DNA of 64,000 bases, from the NCBI GenBank assembly GCA_025667525.1, contig CM046880.1:593253895-593317894 (forward strand), read 5' to 3'. A program made the position numbers and the translations under genes. Positions 12,269-21,162 of this stretch are shown here, piece after piece; position 1 is the stretch's first letter; every line of letters begins with the position of its first letter. The DNA comes from Glebionis coronaria (taxonomy: Eukaryota > Streptophyta > Magnoliopsida > Asterales > Asteraceae). Under the pieces are notes generated by a model that worked only from the letters and a program-made list of their open reading frames with translations, searched no databases and was not told where the DNA came from.

Positions 12269-12475
12269 ATCCCACAACGCCTAGGAAAGAAACCTATCAT
12301 TGTTTATACAGAACCTCTGGAACACCAATGTTCGCCGAGCTCAGTGACGCTAGTTTGTGACTCTAGTGAGGGCGTTAAAGTGTGGGGGACAAGATTGCTT
12401 TGGTCAAGTCGTTGGAATACGGTGGACCCTTGGCCCATAAACCAGCTTGTTCCACCGTTGGGAGTCTTCACTTTT
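12269..12475 (+). pseudogene. 7SL RNA pseudogene with internal deletion
   Basis: A mutated USE (ATCCCACAACG, 12269-12279) and a TATA-like TTTATACA (12303) precede a 7SL 5' end (GCCGAGCTC from 12334). The body runs about 140 nt to a T-run (12472-12477), against about 305-315 nt in the full copies. The 5' Alu-domain part and a 3' piece (GTGGACCCTTGGCCC) remain, while the central S domain is gone, so it could not assemble a complete SRP RNA. Confidence 0.82.
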
Positions 12476-12774
12476 TTATTTGTTTGAGGTGATTCAACAC
12501 AACGAGTTTAGACTAAATCTAAAATGAATAGACTGGAGTATAAACCGTTGCAGCTAAGTTATAAAATAGTTTGGCCATTTAACTAATTTGATCGATTCAG
12601 TTTCGTATTTATGGAACCGAAAAAAAACCTTGGTTTCACTTCACTTCCTTGGATTTGGTTAAATTGAAGCATTCAAATGAACCTACAGACTTGTGTTTTT
12701 GTAAGAAATATATACAAAGATAATGTAGAGAATCGATGAAACTTTTTGGGTCAAAAATTTGGAACATATAAATG

Positions 12775-12827
12775 ATCCCACATCGACCAGAGGATGTAAG
12801 ATGAAGAGTAGGTGAAGTGTATAAAAG
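12775..12827 (+). promoter_or_regulatory. U4 snRNA promoter: USE and TATA
   Basis: Perfect USE ATCCCACATCG (12775-12785) and TATAAAAG (12820-12827), with 34 bp between them, the Pol II spacing. The U4 5' end lies 33 bp after the TATA start. Confidence 0.92.
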
Positions 12828-12852
12828 AAGGGGGTTGGGTATGGTTGAAAGT

Positions 12853-13009
12853 ATCTTTGCGCTTGGGGCAATGACGCAGCTAATGAGGTTATAACCGAGG
12901 CGCGTCAATTGCTAGTTGAAAACTATTTCCAAACCCCCTCCTTGGCTTTGGTTCTGCCTTAGCCATCGAGAATTTTTGGAAGGACTCCCTTTCATTAGGG
13001 TGGAGTCCT
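12853..13009 (+). ncRNA. U4: U4 snRNA (copy 1)
   Basis: U4 base-pairs with U6 in the U4/U6-U5 tri-snRNP and is released when the spliceosome is activated. The sequence begins ATCTTTGCGCTTGGGGC and continues with the 5' stem-loop and kink-turn (GCTAATGAGG ... CCGAGGCGCG), the TTGCTAGTTGAAAACT segment, the CC-rich central region and a perfect Sm site AATTTTTGG (12971-12979). It ends in a hairpin GGACTCC...GGAGTCC. Length is about 157 nt, as expected for plant U4. The promoter and a consensus 3' box make this the best-preserved U4 gene in the window. Confidence 0.95.
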
Positions 13010-13010
13010 A

Positions 13011-13024
13011 CAATTTTTAGTCAA
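13011..13024 (+). terminator. Plant snRNA 3' box of U4 copy 1
   Basis: CA-ATTTTT-AGTCAA, an excellent fit to CA(N3-10)AGTNNAA, placed immediately after the terminal hairpin of U4. Confidence 0.85.
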
Positions 13025-14083
13025 ACTTTTTGTTTTTCTTATTTTAGTAGTTATAGGGAATCAAAATTTGTATTATCTCTAAATCAAAGATCACGAGTGG
13101 TTATGAAATCGAATGGATGTGTCTACATGACCTAAATGATAGCGTGACAAAACATATTCAACTCAAACATATTCGACTCATGCTAAGTTAAGATTCAAAG
13201 GGTAAAGTCCAACAATTCAGTCTAATTTTTGTTATGACACAGTTTCTGCTATTCCATGACAGTTTAGATCGAATACACCCTGTGGTATACTCAGTCCCCC
13301 TCGATACGCTAACAGATAAAAGGATCGAGAGAATGTGAATTCACCGGGTTACAATTTGGAGGGACTGTTGTTTGATGGAAGAGTACTGGTGACTTTAAAT
13401 CACATATTCAACTTGAATTCCTGGAAACTATTCGTGTAGATATAAGATTTGACCATCATGTTTCCTAGCTGCACTGATCTCTTAGGAAGATCGATAATTT
13501 TGCTGAAGTTGTGGCATCTTATAGAAACACACAACTGATATAGAAAACTGATGAGGCATACAATGCATACAAGTGACCAACAGCTAGTAATAGCGTGTCT
13601 TCTTTGACATATACAGCGGTTGAAGCTTGTCACTGTTTTAAAGATACTATTAGGGTCATCACATAATTAAGAGGTGGCAATATGGGCAGATCCGGGTATA
13701 TAATGGTTAAAACCGGTCTGGTAAACGCATCATTTTAGTATGGGTGAAAACGAGCCAGTGCAGGTTTTGTTGATTTCTGAAAATCTTGATAAATAACTTG
13801 AGTTGACCAGGTATGGAACATTTCACTTTTAGCTGCATTTACTCAACACCATCAAATTACAAATTTTTGGGTGAATTTATCATCTCATGGATAACGAATG
13901 CTTCAAAGCTGTCATCGATTAAACATATAAGTGGATATTTGTATAATTATCAAGTTAACTCATCAGCGCTCTAGGAGTCTATGTACCCATGATCCGTTGC
14001 ACCCCTTACCAAGCTTGAAATGTTACGGATTCAGAATCTCAAATAGCTGTACTTTAATCGACAAAAAAATGAAACCTGTTTAT
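13025..14083. other. Intergenic DNA with one arm of an inverted repeat
   Basis: No gene seen. About 13640-13755 is repeated in inverted orientation at 26885-27000 (shared GATCCGGGTATATAATGG and its complement), and 13431-13455 matches 27220-27245. These tie this side of the cluster to its right edge. Confidence 0.6.
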
Positions 14084-14126
14084 ATCCCACATCGCCTCGG
14101 GAAGAAACCTATTACCTGTTTATATA
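14084..14126 (+). promoter_or_regulatory. 7SL promoter (copy 1): USE and TATA, Pol III spacing
   Basis: USE ATCCCACATCG (14084-14094) and TTTATATA (14119-14126), 24 bp apart. The shorter spacing is that of plant Pol III snRNA-type promoters. The 7SL start at 14150 is 31 bp after the TATA start. Confidence 0.88.
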
Positions 14127-14149
14127 GACCCTTTGGAAGCAGAACGTTC

Positions 14150-14465
14150 GCCGAGCTCAGTAACGTGAGCTTGTAACGTGAGCTTGTAACTCGAGTGAGG
14201 GTATTAAAGTGGGTCGGACATTGATCGAACCTTGCTGGTAGGGTCAAATCGTTGCAATCTCTGGCTTGCCCGTTCCAAGTCAAGAGTTGGACTGTGGGGT
14301 TTGGGCGAAGGCTCGGGCTTCCTGGTTCCTAGAGTAGAGGGCAATGCGTTAGCTGGTGTCACAGAGCTGCGAATACTTCTCGCTCTTGACAGTGGAAGGA
14401 TAACGAGTTGGTGCACCCTTGGCTCACAAAGCCTGCTCGGTTCCTTCAAATGGACTCCCACTTTT
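14150..14465 (+). ncRNA. 7SL (SRP) RNA, full-length copy 1, with Alu-domain duplication
   Basis: 7SL is the RNA of the signal recognition particle, which targets ribosomes to the ER. The sequence begins GCCGAGCTCAGTAACG and contains CTCTGGCTTGCCCGTTCC, GAGCTGCGAATACTTCTCGC and GTGGAAGGATAACGAG (helix 8-like), then GGTGCACCCTTGGCTC. It stops at a T-run (14462-14468), which fits Pol III termination. Length is about 315 nt. Relative to the minus copy at 21163-21466 it has a 13-bp tandem duplication near 14160-14190 (GTAACGTGAGCTT twice) in the 5' Alu domain, which may impair folding. Identity is from memory of plant 7SL plus the promoter and terminator logic. Confidence 0.85.
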
Positions 14466-14469
14466 TTTG

Positions 14470-15674
14470 TTATTGTTCTGATTGGGACTACTTGTGGTTA
14501 TTGTATAAAGTTGTGTCAATGGAACAAATATATCAATGTAACTATGAGAAGTAAAGCCAATCATTATGACGAGTCCGAGAGCAAAACCAACCTTGAGATT
14601 CTTACATCTTAGTAGCGAGAAGTATCCGCGCTTGTGAAACCTGCAAAACACATTCCTTAACACAGGTCCTAGCCTATTCTGATGAAATTTTTTTCAGTTA
14701 AGTATGTCTTTAGTCTTCTAGCTTGAGTTTTTGAAGAAATGAGATGGCCCCACTATGCATTACGAAGCTAATCAGTTCTATTTTGAAGGTTTTGGCCAAC
14801 AACATCTAGCACACTGACAATCAGGCTGTTTTGGTTCTTGTTCAAGGGATTACCGGACACAAAGTCAGGTAGGTACCAACATGTTATCAATTAGGCACAT
14901 TTACATTCATATACTGTTTTCTATAGTTTTTCTGTTTTAATTATTGGCTTTTGACCATAATTTCATTATTTATGCTCGTGTTTTCTTTGTCGTTGCAAAT
15001 TGATCCACGTTGGTTGGCGACTGAAAAATAAAACTAAGTTCTCATCGAGTTAGTTCCACAATCATTCTTTGTTTTCATCAAGAAAAATGATAATGTTCCA
15101 CATTGGTTGGCGAATGTAATAAAACTGAGTTTATAAATACAAGCAATCTTAGAAGATTCAAGTTTTGGTATAGATGTATCACTGGTTCCAACCTGTTAAA
15201 AACCCTGGAATTTTTTTTTAGGATCTTAAACTTCCCTGTTATAGAATTACACTTCAAACAGCCCGCAACACTATTGTATGGTGGAGGTTGGTTGTTGTAG
15301 ACTTGTGCATCATGAGTAGCATCTACGTGACCACAGATGTTCATTCAATTGATGAGAATTACGGATCTCCATTGACATACATGTTTTAGAATTTTGTTGA
15401 GTTTAGAGTTAGATTTTCAGTTCGGTTGATGGCAGTCCTCCAAACACAAACATAACTTTTACCTTTAACTTTTTTGAAAAATTTCTCAGCGCATATACCT
15501 TTGTAACTATTAACGCATCAAAGTTGACATACTCGGGGCATGCGCATAATCGCGAGACAACAATTGATCAATGACGAAGTTATTTACAAATATTTAGATA
15601 ACTGACAATGTATATGCCGGAGGACTTCACCGGACGGCTACAGGTTAATGGATAGGAAAAGGGTTATAGAATGT
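14470..15674. other. Intergenic DNA, nothing recognised
   Basis: AT-rich sequence between the 7SL and U5 copies, with no promoter, RNA gene or coding block that I can support. Short frames on both strands look random. Confidence 0.4.
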
Positions 15675-15832
15675 ATCCCACATCGGCTAGCTAGTGTAAA
15701 CAAAAGAAGGGAAGTTGCTATATAAACAAAGGCAGCTTCCTTTTACTAAAGAATACCGTGTGCTCGACATATAAAGTGGCATACGCCTATTTTTGGAGAG
15801 CCTCTTCTTTTTTGAAGAGCTCCAACCAACAT
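15675..15832 (+). pseudogene. U5 snRNA pseudogene lacking its 5' half
   Basis: USE ATCCCACATCG (15675-15685) and TATATAAA (15719-15726) are intact, and the flank matches the true U5 gene (minus strand at 28 kb) base for base for long stretches. However, about 65 nt are missing between GGCAGCTT and CCTTTTACTAAAG, which removes the start site and the 5' arm of stem I. Loop I (CCTTTTACTAAAG), the AAAGTGGCATACGCC segment and the Sm site ATTTTTGG remain. The 3' box is degenerate (AATTTAA in place of AGTTTAA). Confidence 0.9.
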
Positions 15833-15859
15833 TCAATTTAAAACTTTGTTTTAAAAGAA

Positions 15860-16340
15860 ACCTCAGCTCGTTCTTTCACATGTGTTTCAACATCAAGAAA
15901 CCTTGAGGAAAGGCACTTATACTAAGGAAAGGCACCAAGTCAAGGTTGCCATGATGTCGGTCCATTTTCCCTTAAACTCTAACCCGTTCTCTCAACACTC
16001 TGCCTTCCTCACATTCCATCAATTTCGACATGGTTTCCTCCATATGCCTCCGCTGTCACAGTCATCAGCCGGCATTTTCAACCTTAGTGCTACCTTTATT
16101 TCCTAAACCAAAACACCCTATTCATCTTCTGGTCAGCATACAAAGGCCATGTCACCATTGGCACCACCCCACAGCAACCTTCAAGTGACAGTTCCATTGG
16201 CACCACCCGCCGAGTCATGATTAAGTATTGGGCGTCTGTGGTTCCTAGTTTTTCACTACCAAACGTACCCTTGTCAGTACTTCGGGCAAAAAAACCTTCA
16301 GGATGAACAGCCTCAACACTAAAGTCTTTACCACTGAATG
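15860..16340 (-). pseudogene. UDP-glycosyltransferase 3' fragment (minus), in the U5 duplicon
   Basis: This segment is an inverted copy of 27240-27780. Read on the minus strand it is a broken version of the UGT C-terminal half better seen at 27240-27660. No continuous frame survives. It was evidently carried along with U5 when the U5-flank segment was duplicated. Confidence 0.6.
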
Positions 16341-16698
16341 CGGCTGCTCGTCTACATCATCTGATGGTTGTTATCGCACCACCCACAAGATTACAACAAC
16401 AAAAGGGCACTAAAATGCGTTACATCGTCAAGTATATTACTCGAAAAAACTGTTAGGAAAATGAATATGGCATAGTACCACATTAATTACAACAAAAGGG
16501 CACTAAAATGCGTGACACTAAACTACGGGCCTCGAGACATGGAAGACATGAAAGAATCAGCTTATTGCATAATTTGGCATTATTTTCCCTCATGTTGAGA
16601 GTCTCAATGGATTTTACTCAGATAAGTAAACATATAAAATACACAAACAAATTGGCTTATCAACTCTTAATAAATCTTTGAACAAAAACAAACCCAAA
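16341..16698. other. Spacer, start of the tRNA duplicon
   Basis: No gene. From about 16490 the sequence is the left edge of a direct duplication whose second copy starts near 18295 (shared CAATGGATTTTACTCAG and CACAAACAAATTGGCTTATC). Confidence 0.5.
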
Positions 16699-16786
16699 GG
16701 GGTGGTGGCGCAGTTGGCTAGCGCGTAGGTCTCATAGCAAATGTTGAGTGATCCTGAGGTCGAGAGTTCGAGCCTCTCTCACCCCA
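16699..16786 (+). tRNA. tRNA-Met (CAT), elongator, intron-containing
   Basis: A complete cloverleaf: acceptor GGGGTGG with 3' TCACCCC, D arm GCGCAGTTGGCTAGCGC (A box), anticodon CAT at 16733-16735, and T arm GAGAGTTCGAGCCTCTC (B box GGTCGAGAGTTCG region). An intron of about 14 nt lies just after position 37, which is normal for plant elongator tRNA-Met. A T-run (16787-16793) follows as Pol III terminator. The duplicated copy at 18571-18947 is broken. Confidence 0.92.
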
Positions 16787-16876
16787 TTTTTTTCCTTTTT
16801 AAACCTATTATTTGTTGTTAATACTTTTTAGTTAACACTAAGATATGTCGGGGAAAACAAAAAGCCAGATCAAAAA

Positions 16877-16925
16877 GGCCTATTAGCTCAGTTGGTTAGA
16901 GCGTCGTGCTAATAACACGAAGGTC
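16877..16925 (+). pseudogene. tRNA-Ile (AAT) 5' fragment
   Basis: GGCCTATTAGCTCAGTTGG through the anticodon TAATAAC loop and to GAAGGTC, then an abrupt switch to unrelated sequence. The T arm and acceptor 3' strand are missing. Its surviving half is closer to canonical than the complete copy at 19082. Confidence 0.85.
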
Positions 16926-17340
16926 ATTTATTGGAAGAAAAAAATTCACTTTCACCAGCCAGATTGGGTTAGTCCTTATTTGGAGCCTCAATTTTACGAT
17001 ATTAATAAGAATGTTTTCAAAATATGGTTCAACAACTTACAGGTTCACCTTCACCAAAACTATTGCTTTCTAGACCAGCAGCCTATAATGCCATTAAGTC
17101 ACCTAGACCGCCACCATTGGCACCTATCAGTTTAAATAGACCAGCAATGATGGAGCTTCCGTAAACACAACCACAAGTGCCTGCTGAGTCACCTATATCT
17201 GCAGATATCTGTTATCTCAAAAATGGAGATCCGATAACTTCTTATGAACGTGGAGTGAGATACTTCTCTCGTGACTGTCCCAATGTTCCGAATTTTGACG
17301 AAATAATGTCTTATTAGATAATCATGCTACATAACTATGC
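16926..17340 (+). pseudogene. Duplicated host-gene fragment with zinc-knuckle-like end, copy 1
   Basis: Protein-like reading with stops, for example LSRPAAYNAIKS, PISLNRPAMMELP and a terminal YFSRDCPNVPNFDEIMSY. The end resembles the second half of a CCHC zinc knuckle with H replaced by Y. The same block recurs at 19408-19785. I cannot name the parent gene. Confidence 0.45.
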
Positions 17341-17511
17341 CTTTTGTGGTAATCTTTATATCACTTGATCCTTTCGATAAATAAAATTGTATCAGTTTAC
17401 ATATTAGGCGACAAGTATTAAATGTGACATTTTCAGTTTGGCACCTACAAGTAATTCATCTAATGTAAAGTTTTCATGGGAACAAGACTGATAATAAAGA
17501 TTATTATACTA

Positions 17512-17627
17512 GAATCGGAGGGGTGAGCTAGGCCAAGGCAGTAATCCAATGCCTTGTATCTCCTTGGGCCTTTGTTTTTATAGGCAGGATGGACATTCCT
17601 GGTTTCTTTGGTCAAGCGATGTGGGAT
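17512..17627 (-). ncRNA. snRNA-type gene with very short, U2-3'-like body
   Basis: On the minus strand: USE ATCCCACATCG (17617-17627), TATA (TATAAAAA, 17575-17582) and 34-bp Pol II spacing, then from about 17552 a short body AAGGCATTGGATTACTGCC and CTTGGCCTAGCTCACCCC. This resembles the terminal stem-loop of U2 as I remember it. A 3'-box-like AGTATAA follows. Only about 40 nt separate the expected start from the 3' signal, and no Sm site is seen. It is most likely a U2 gene with its body deleted, but a novel short RNA cannot be excluded. Confidence 0.45.
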
Positions 17628-17639
17628 AAATACCAGCTA

Positions 17640-18294
17640 TGAGATAATAAATGCATCAAGTATTGCAAGTAACGAATTTACGGATGTTTCGCGTTTCGTG
17701 TTTATAAGTGTGAGGTTGAGACTATTTCACGGGTTTTTATTGATATATAAGTGAAGACGTAAGACGTTTGAGCGGATTAGTAGAAGGCGGAAAAGTGAAA
17801 GCTGTAATGAGTAAACCGGATTGAGAAACCAAATGCAACTGATATTTGCAATATGATGTATCTTTCTTTGTGAGTTATTAGGTGTGTTTGTTTCTTTGCT
17901 ACTTATTAAACCGGATGCCTGCTAGTAGTCCTGCATTAGCTGAAAGGGTCGCTTCAGCTGGCTCCATATCAGCAGTGGTATGTACACCTTGATAATGCTA
18001 AACAAAAGGCGTGTTAATGTATCATTACTATTCAGTTACTTCGGGGAATTGATTTCCTAGGATCGACTCTTTCGCATCATAATGTTCACAAAGAGAGTGC
18101 TTTAAATGTCCATTTTCTATTATCACCAATACTACTCGCTTGGCGCATATGGAAATATATATTTTAGCATCGACAAAATATTGCTCATTTGTGATTTGAG
18201 AGGACCTTTACAGAAAAAAGTCTTATCCAAAATGTCAATGAATAAGCATTAGATATGAGGGCGGTTAAGCTTGCTTCCGCTTGGGCTGTTTCAC
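17640..18294. other. Spacer with a dispersed duplicate
   Basis: No gene. About 17985-18125 is repeated in direct orientation at 26250-26390 (shared ACCTTGATAATGCTAAACAA and GACTCTTTCGCAT). Confidence 0.5.
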
Positions 18295-18341
18295 CGTGGC
18301 TAAACTACAGGCCTCGACACGTCGAAGACATGAGCCAAAAT

Positions 18342-18400
18342 CCAGTGGCGGAGCTGGGGAGCATCCCTTCCTGCCTTTGATATGCTCCGCCAGTGCCTAA
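18342..18400. repeat. Small foldback element
   Basis: Near-palindrome GTGGCGGAGC ... GCTCCGCCA of about 60 bp with hAT-like CAGTGGCGGAGC ends. It is absent from the equivalent place in the first tRNA duplicon copy, so it is probably a tiny MITE or remnant inserted after the duplication. Confidence 0.45.
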
Positions 18401-18570
18401 AACCTAGACGTAAACTAAAAAAAAAATAATGAAAGAACCATCTTATTGCCTAATTTGGCATCATTTTCCCTAAACAAGAGTCTCAATGGATTTTACTCAG
18501 ATAAGTAAACATTTAAAATGCACAAACAAATTGGCTTATCAGCTCATTTGGTTTGTTTGTAAATCTTTGA

Positions 18571-18947
18571 GCTAGCGCGTAGGTCCCATAGCAAACAGTG
18601 GCGGAACCAGAAAGTTGGTGAAGTGGGGGCAAAATTTTTTTTTGGACAAAAGGCGTTGTATACACCAAAATAAAGATACAAATATAAGATTTTTACATTG
18701 TTTTTCTCCTTTTGGGGGGCAATTTGAAGGTTTTTACGTTGTTTTATTTCCGAGTGGGGGGCAATTCGAATTTACAATGGGGTGCATTTTAATAAAATGG
18801 TCCTAAAATTTTTTTTTTACCCTAAAATTTGATTTTTTTTGGCGAGCCATGGGGGGCGCCGCCCCCCCGCACCCTCTAAATAGTTCCGCCCCTGATAGCA
18901 AATATTGAGTGATCCCGAGGTCGAGAGTTCGTGCCTCTCTCACCCCA
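18571..18947 (+). pseudogene. tRNA-Met pseudogene, 5' truncated and split by a MITE
   Basis: Second copy of the tRNA-Met duplicon. The acceptor 5' strand and half the D arm are deleted (sequence jumps from CTTTGA to GCTAGCGCG). The anticodon loop reads CCCATAG, and the intron is interrupted by a 299-bp hAT-type element. The T arm and 3' acceptor (GAGAGTTCG ... CTCACCCCA) resume at 18903-18947. Confidence 0.9.
18596..18894. mobile_element. hAT-type MITE in a tRNA-Met intron
   Basis: 299 bp with imperfect terminal inverted repeats (CAGTGGCGGAACCAG and its partner TAGTTCCGCCCCTG) flanked by perfect 8-bp target duplications ATAGCAAA (18588-18595, 18895-18902), which is the hAT hallmark. It contains G-rich blocks and no transposase, so it is non-autonomous. 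A relative lies at 25349-25664. Confidence 0.93.
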
Positions 18948-19081
18948 TTTCTTTCTCTCAAACCTATTATTTATTGTTGTTTGTGCTGCTGTTTAGTGTT
19001 CATTTAACAAATGTTTCACTAGAAATGAATAATTCAAACCTACCAAGATATCTAACGCAAAATAAAAAGCCTAATGACATA

Positions 19082-19155
19082 GGCCTATTAGCTCAGCTGG
19101 TTACAGCGTCTTGCTAATAACGCGAAGGTCGCAGGTTCGAGACCTGCATGGGCCA
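19082..19155 (+). tRNA. tRNA-Ile (AAT), complete but with two suspicious changes
   Basis: 74 nt: acceptor GGCCTAT/ATGGGCC, anticodon AAT within CTAATAA, and T arm GCAGGTTCGAGACCTGC with a perfect B box. Compared with the fragment at 16877, the D stem 3' strand reads CAGC for GAGC and the anticodon stem CTTGC for CGTGC, each costing a base pair. It may be a weakly functional or decaying gene. Confidence 0.75.
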
Positions 19156-19208
19156 TTTCTTTTTATTACTTTTACTAGTTTTATCTGTAGGAAAACAAAA
19201 AGACGTGA

Positions 19209-19235
19209 TAGCTGCTGCTAGGACTCGAACCTGGG
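19209..19235 (-). other. tRNA-like T arm / B box fragment
   Basis: On the minus strand GAGTCCCAGGTTCGAGTCC contains a perfect B box (GGTTCGAGTCC). No complete cloverleaf could be built around it. It could be a tRNA remnant or the head of a SINE. Confidence 0.3.
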
Positions 19236-19407
19236 ACTCCTAGCCAGAGTAGAAGCCTTAAAATACAATCAAAACGAGACATAGTGATTTAGCACCAGTT
19301 GTTCTGAAGGCTCGGCCATTGTGGTGGCGCGTTGCTTATTGCTGAACTATAAGTTTTAATCTCATATTACATCTTTGTTCAACTGAATCAGTTTGCCTAA
19401 ATCTTTT

Positions 19408-19785
19408 CAGGTCATTTATTTGGAGCCTCAAGTTTACGATATTAATAAGAATGTTTTCAGAATATGGGTTAAACAACTTACGGCACCTTCACAAGAACCA
19501 TTGCTTTCTAGACCAGCATATAATGCCATTAAGTCACTTAGTTTGAGGCTGCAATGTAATCGACCGCCACCATCGGCACCTATCAGTTTAAATAGACCAG
19601 CAATGATGGAGCTTCCATAAATACAACCACAAGTGCCTGCTGAGTCACCTATATGTGCACATATGTGTTACCTCAAAAATGGAGATCCGGTAACTTTTAT
19701 GAATGTGGAGTGGGATATTTTTCTCGTGACTGTCCCAATGTTCCTAATTTTGACGAAATAATGTCTTATTAGATAATCATGCTAC
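19408..19785 (+). pseudogene. Duplicated host-gene fragment with zinc-knuckle-like end, copy 2
   Basis: Second copy of the block at 16926-17340, lying after the second tRNA-Ile as in the first unit. One uninterrupted frame runs 19393-19617 (LSRPAYNAIKS, APISLNRPAMMELP). After a frameshift the end reads ECGVGYFSRDCPNVPNFDE, a zinc-knuckle half with H replaced by Y. The parental gene is not in the window. Confidence 0.45.
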
Positions 19786-19810
19786 ATAACTATGCGTTTT
19801 GTGGTAAACA

Positions 19811-20165
19811 ATCTTGTATCACACTTTTCACAAGACCCCTCACACGATGTAATATAGTAAATTGACACAGAAAGGCATCGTCTCTAGCTTGAGATTAATC
19901 AGAGCTAACTCACCAAGCCATGGCTACATAGTCTTCTGGGCTCTCACACGCAGGACCAAGGGAGAAACTCTGGTTGCACGATTGCCAATACCTTTTATCA
20001 TGTTAAATTAGCTTCGTCTTGTGATAATCACATGTGCATTAATTGTATGCGCCCCTCCTAAACACGCTTCAATATTGATTTAGAGATAATACAACTGTTG
20101 CTTATTTTGTTTCGACAAAAAAACAGCATTCATAACTTATGATAATTACCCACCCATATAAGAAA
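19811..20165. other. Spacer, nothing recognised
   Basis: Between the tRNA duplicon and the minus-strand U4 gene. No RNA or coding signature. Confidence 0.4.
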
Positions 20166-20189
20166 AAAAAAAGTTTTGATAAAAATTGT

Positions 20190-20346
20190 AGGACTTTACC
20201 CTAATGAAAGGGTGTCCTTCCAAAAATTCTCGATGGCTAAGGCAGAACCAAAGCCAAGGAGGGGGTTTGGAAATAGTTTTCAACCAGCAATTGACGCGCC
20301 TCAGTTATTACCTCATTAGCTGCGTCATTGCCCCAAGCGCAAAGAT
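20190..20346 (-). ncRNA. U4: U4 snRNA (copy 2, minus strand)
   Basis: Complete U4 body of about 157 nt: 5' ATCTTTGCGCTTGGGGC, kink-turn region GCTAATGAGG ... CTGAGGCGCG, TTGCTGGTTGAAAACT, a perfect Sm site AATTTTTGG, and terminal hairpin GGACACCC...GGGTAAAGTCC. Against copy 1 the kink-turn CCGAGG is CTGAGG, the terminal hairpin has mismatches, and the 3' box reads CAATTTTTATCAAA, losing the AGT core. The promoter is intact. It may be expressed with poor 3'-end formation. Confidence 0.9.
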
Positions 20347-20371
20347 ACTTTTAACTGTAACCCAACCCCTT

Positions 20372-20424
20372 CTTTTATACACTTCACCTACTCTTCATCT
20401 TACATCCTCTGTTCGATGTGGGAT
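20372..20424 (-). promoter_or_regulatory. U4 copy 2 promoter: USE and TATA
   Basis: Minus strand ATCCCACATCG (20414-20424) and TATAAAAG (20372-20379), with 34 bp between them (Pol II spacing). The intervening sequence is nearly the same as in copy 1. Confidence 0.9.
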
Positions 20425-20518
20425 CAGTTGCGAATGGCAACTTTCAAACAACTGACATCCTCTCAATGCTTTTCTACCCTCCCACGGATGTGGGATCAGC
20501 CACATGTAAAACTTGTTA

Positions 20519-20634
20519 TCCTTCCACAGTCAAGAGCGAGAAGTATTCGCAGCTCTGTGAATCCAACCTAACACATTGCCCTCTACTCTAGGAACCAGGA
20601 AGCCCAAGCCTTCGATCAAACCCCATGGTCCTTG
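20519..20634 (-). pseudogene. 7SL RNA internal fragment (minus strand)
   Basis: Minus strand carries only the central to 3' part: GGTTTGATCGAAGGC, the CTTCCTGGTTCCTAGAG segment, CAGAGCTGCGAATACTTCTC and GTGGAAGGATAAC. It then runs into another USE-like ATCCCACATCCG (about 20485-20496). No 5' end, promoter or terminator belongs to it. It is a fusion product of the local rearrangements. Confidence 0.8.
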
Positions 20635-20734
20635 ATATATAATATGAGGATCAGTTACAAATGGCAACTTTCAAACAATTGAATACAAGATTATCTTGTT
20701 GAAGTACCCAATGATAAGGGTGTAGTATGTGCAT

Positions 20735-20965
20735 GGGTAGAGAACTCGATATGTCCCTACACTACACTGATATGGAGTCCGGCCGCCCCTGATGAATCCA
20801 CGGCAGGTTGAAACCAATAAACCTCTTTTATATGCAAGACAGATGGATGTGTTAGGACGCCACCCGAGGTCGAAAGGATGACTCGTCGGATGAAGTTAAT
20901 ACATATCAGTCAGAATTTGGACTTTGAATCTCAGAATTTCTGAACATGCTTATTTGGGGCATTCT
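20735..20965. repeat. Duplicated block of unknown nature, copy 1
   Basis: Nearly identical in direct orientation to 23982-24225 (shared GGGTAGAGAACTCGATATGT and GCCACCCGAGGTCGAAAG). No recognisable gene in it. Confidence 0.8.
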
Positions 20966-21069
20966 GCTATAAAAGCGCACTAGATGTTCTTTTGGGTTGT
21001 TTCAGAGTGTTAATTTCACTACTCATTTAACCGATTTGACATGTTGTCGTTTACAAACAAGTAACTGAT

Positions 21070-21150
21070 AAATATTTTTTTGTAACTGCAGTTCGTAATA
21101 CCACTATGGAAGGGGCTCGAATACTATAATACCAAAACAAAATGAGAACT
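21070..21150 (+). pseudogene. GDSL esterase/lipase exon 2 fragment
   Basis: A 3' splice site and the first codons of exon 2 of the GDSL gene at 22750 (CTGCAG then a VIPLWKGLEYY-like reading), with an internal deletion and a stop. The fragment ends against the T-run side of the minus-strand 7SL gene, marking a duplication breakpoint. Confidence 0.75.
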
Positions 21151-21162
21151 TGTCTCAGAAAA

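Noticed and set aside
12269..12475. Functional short 7SL gene
   Set aside because: USE and TATA are mutated and the central domain is missing.
14204..14612. Open frames over the 7SL gene
   Set aside because: They follow from the GC-rich RNA gene and appear on both strands; no protein features.
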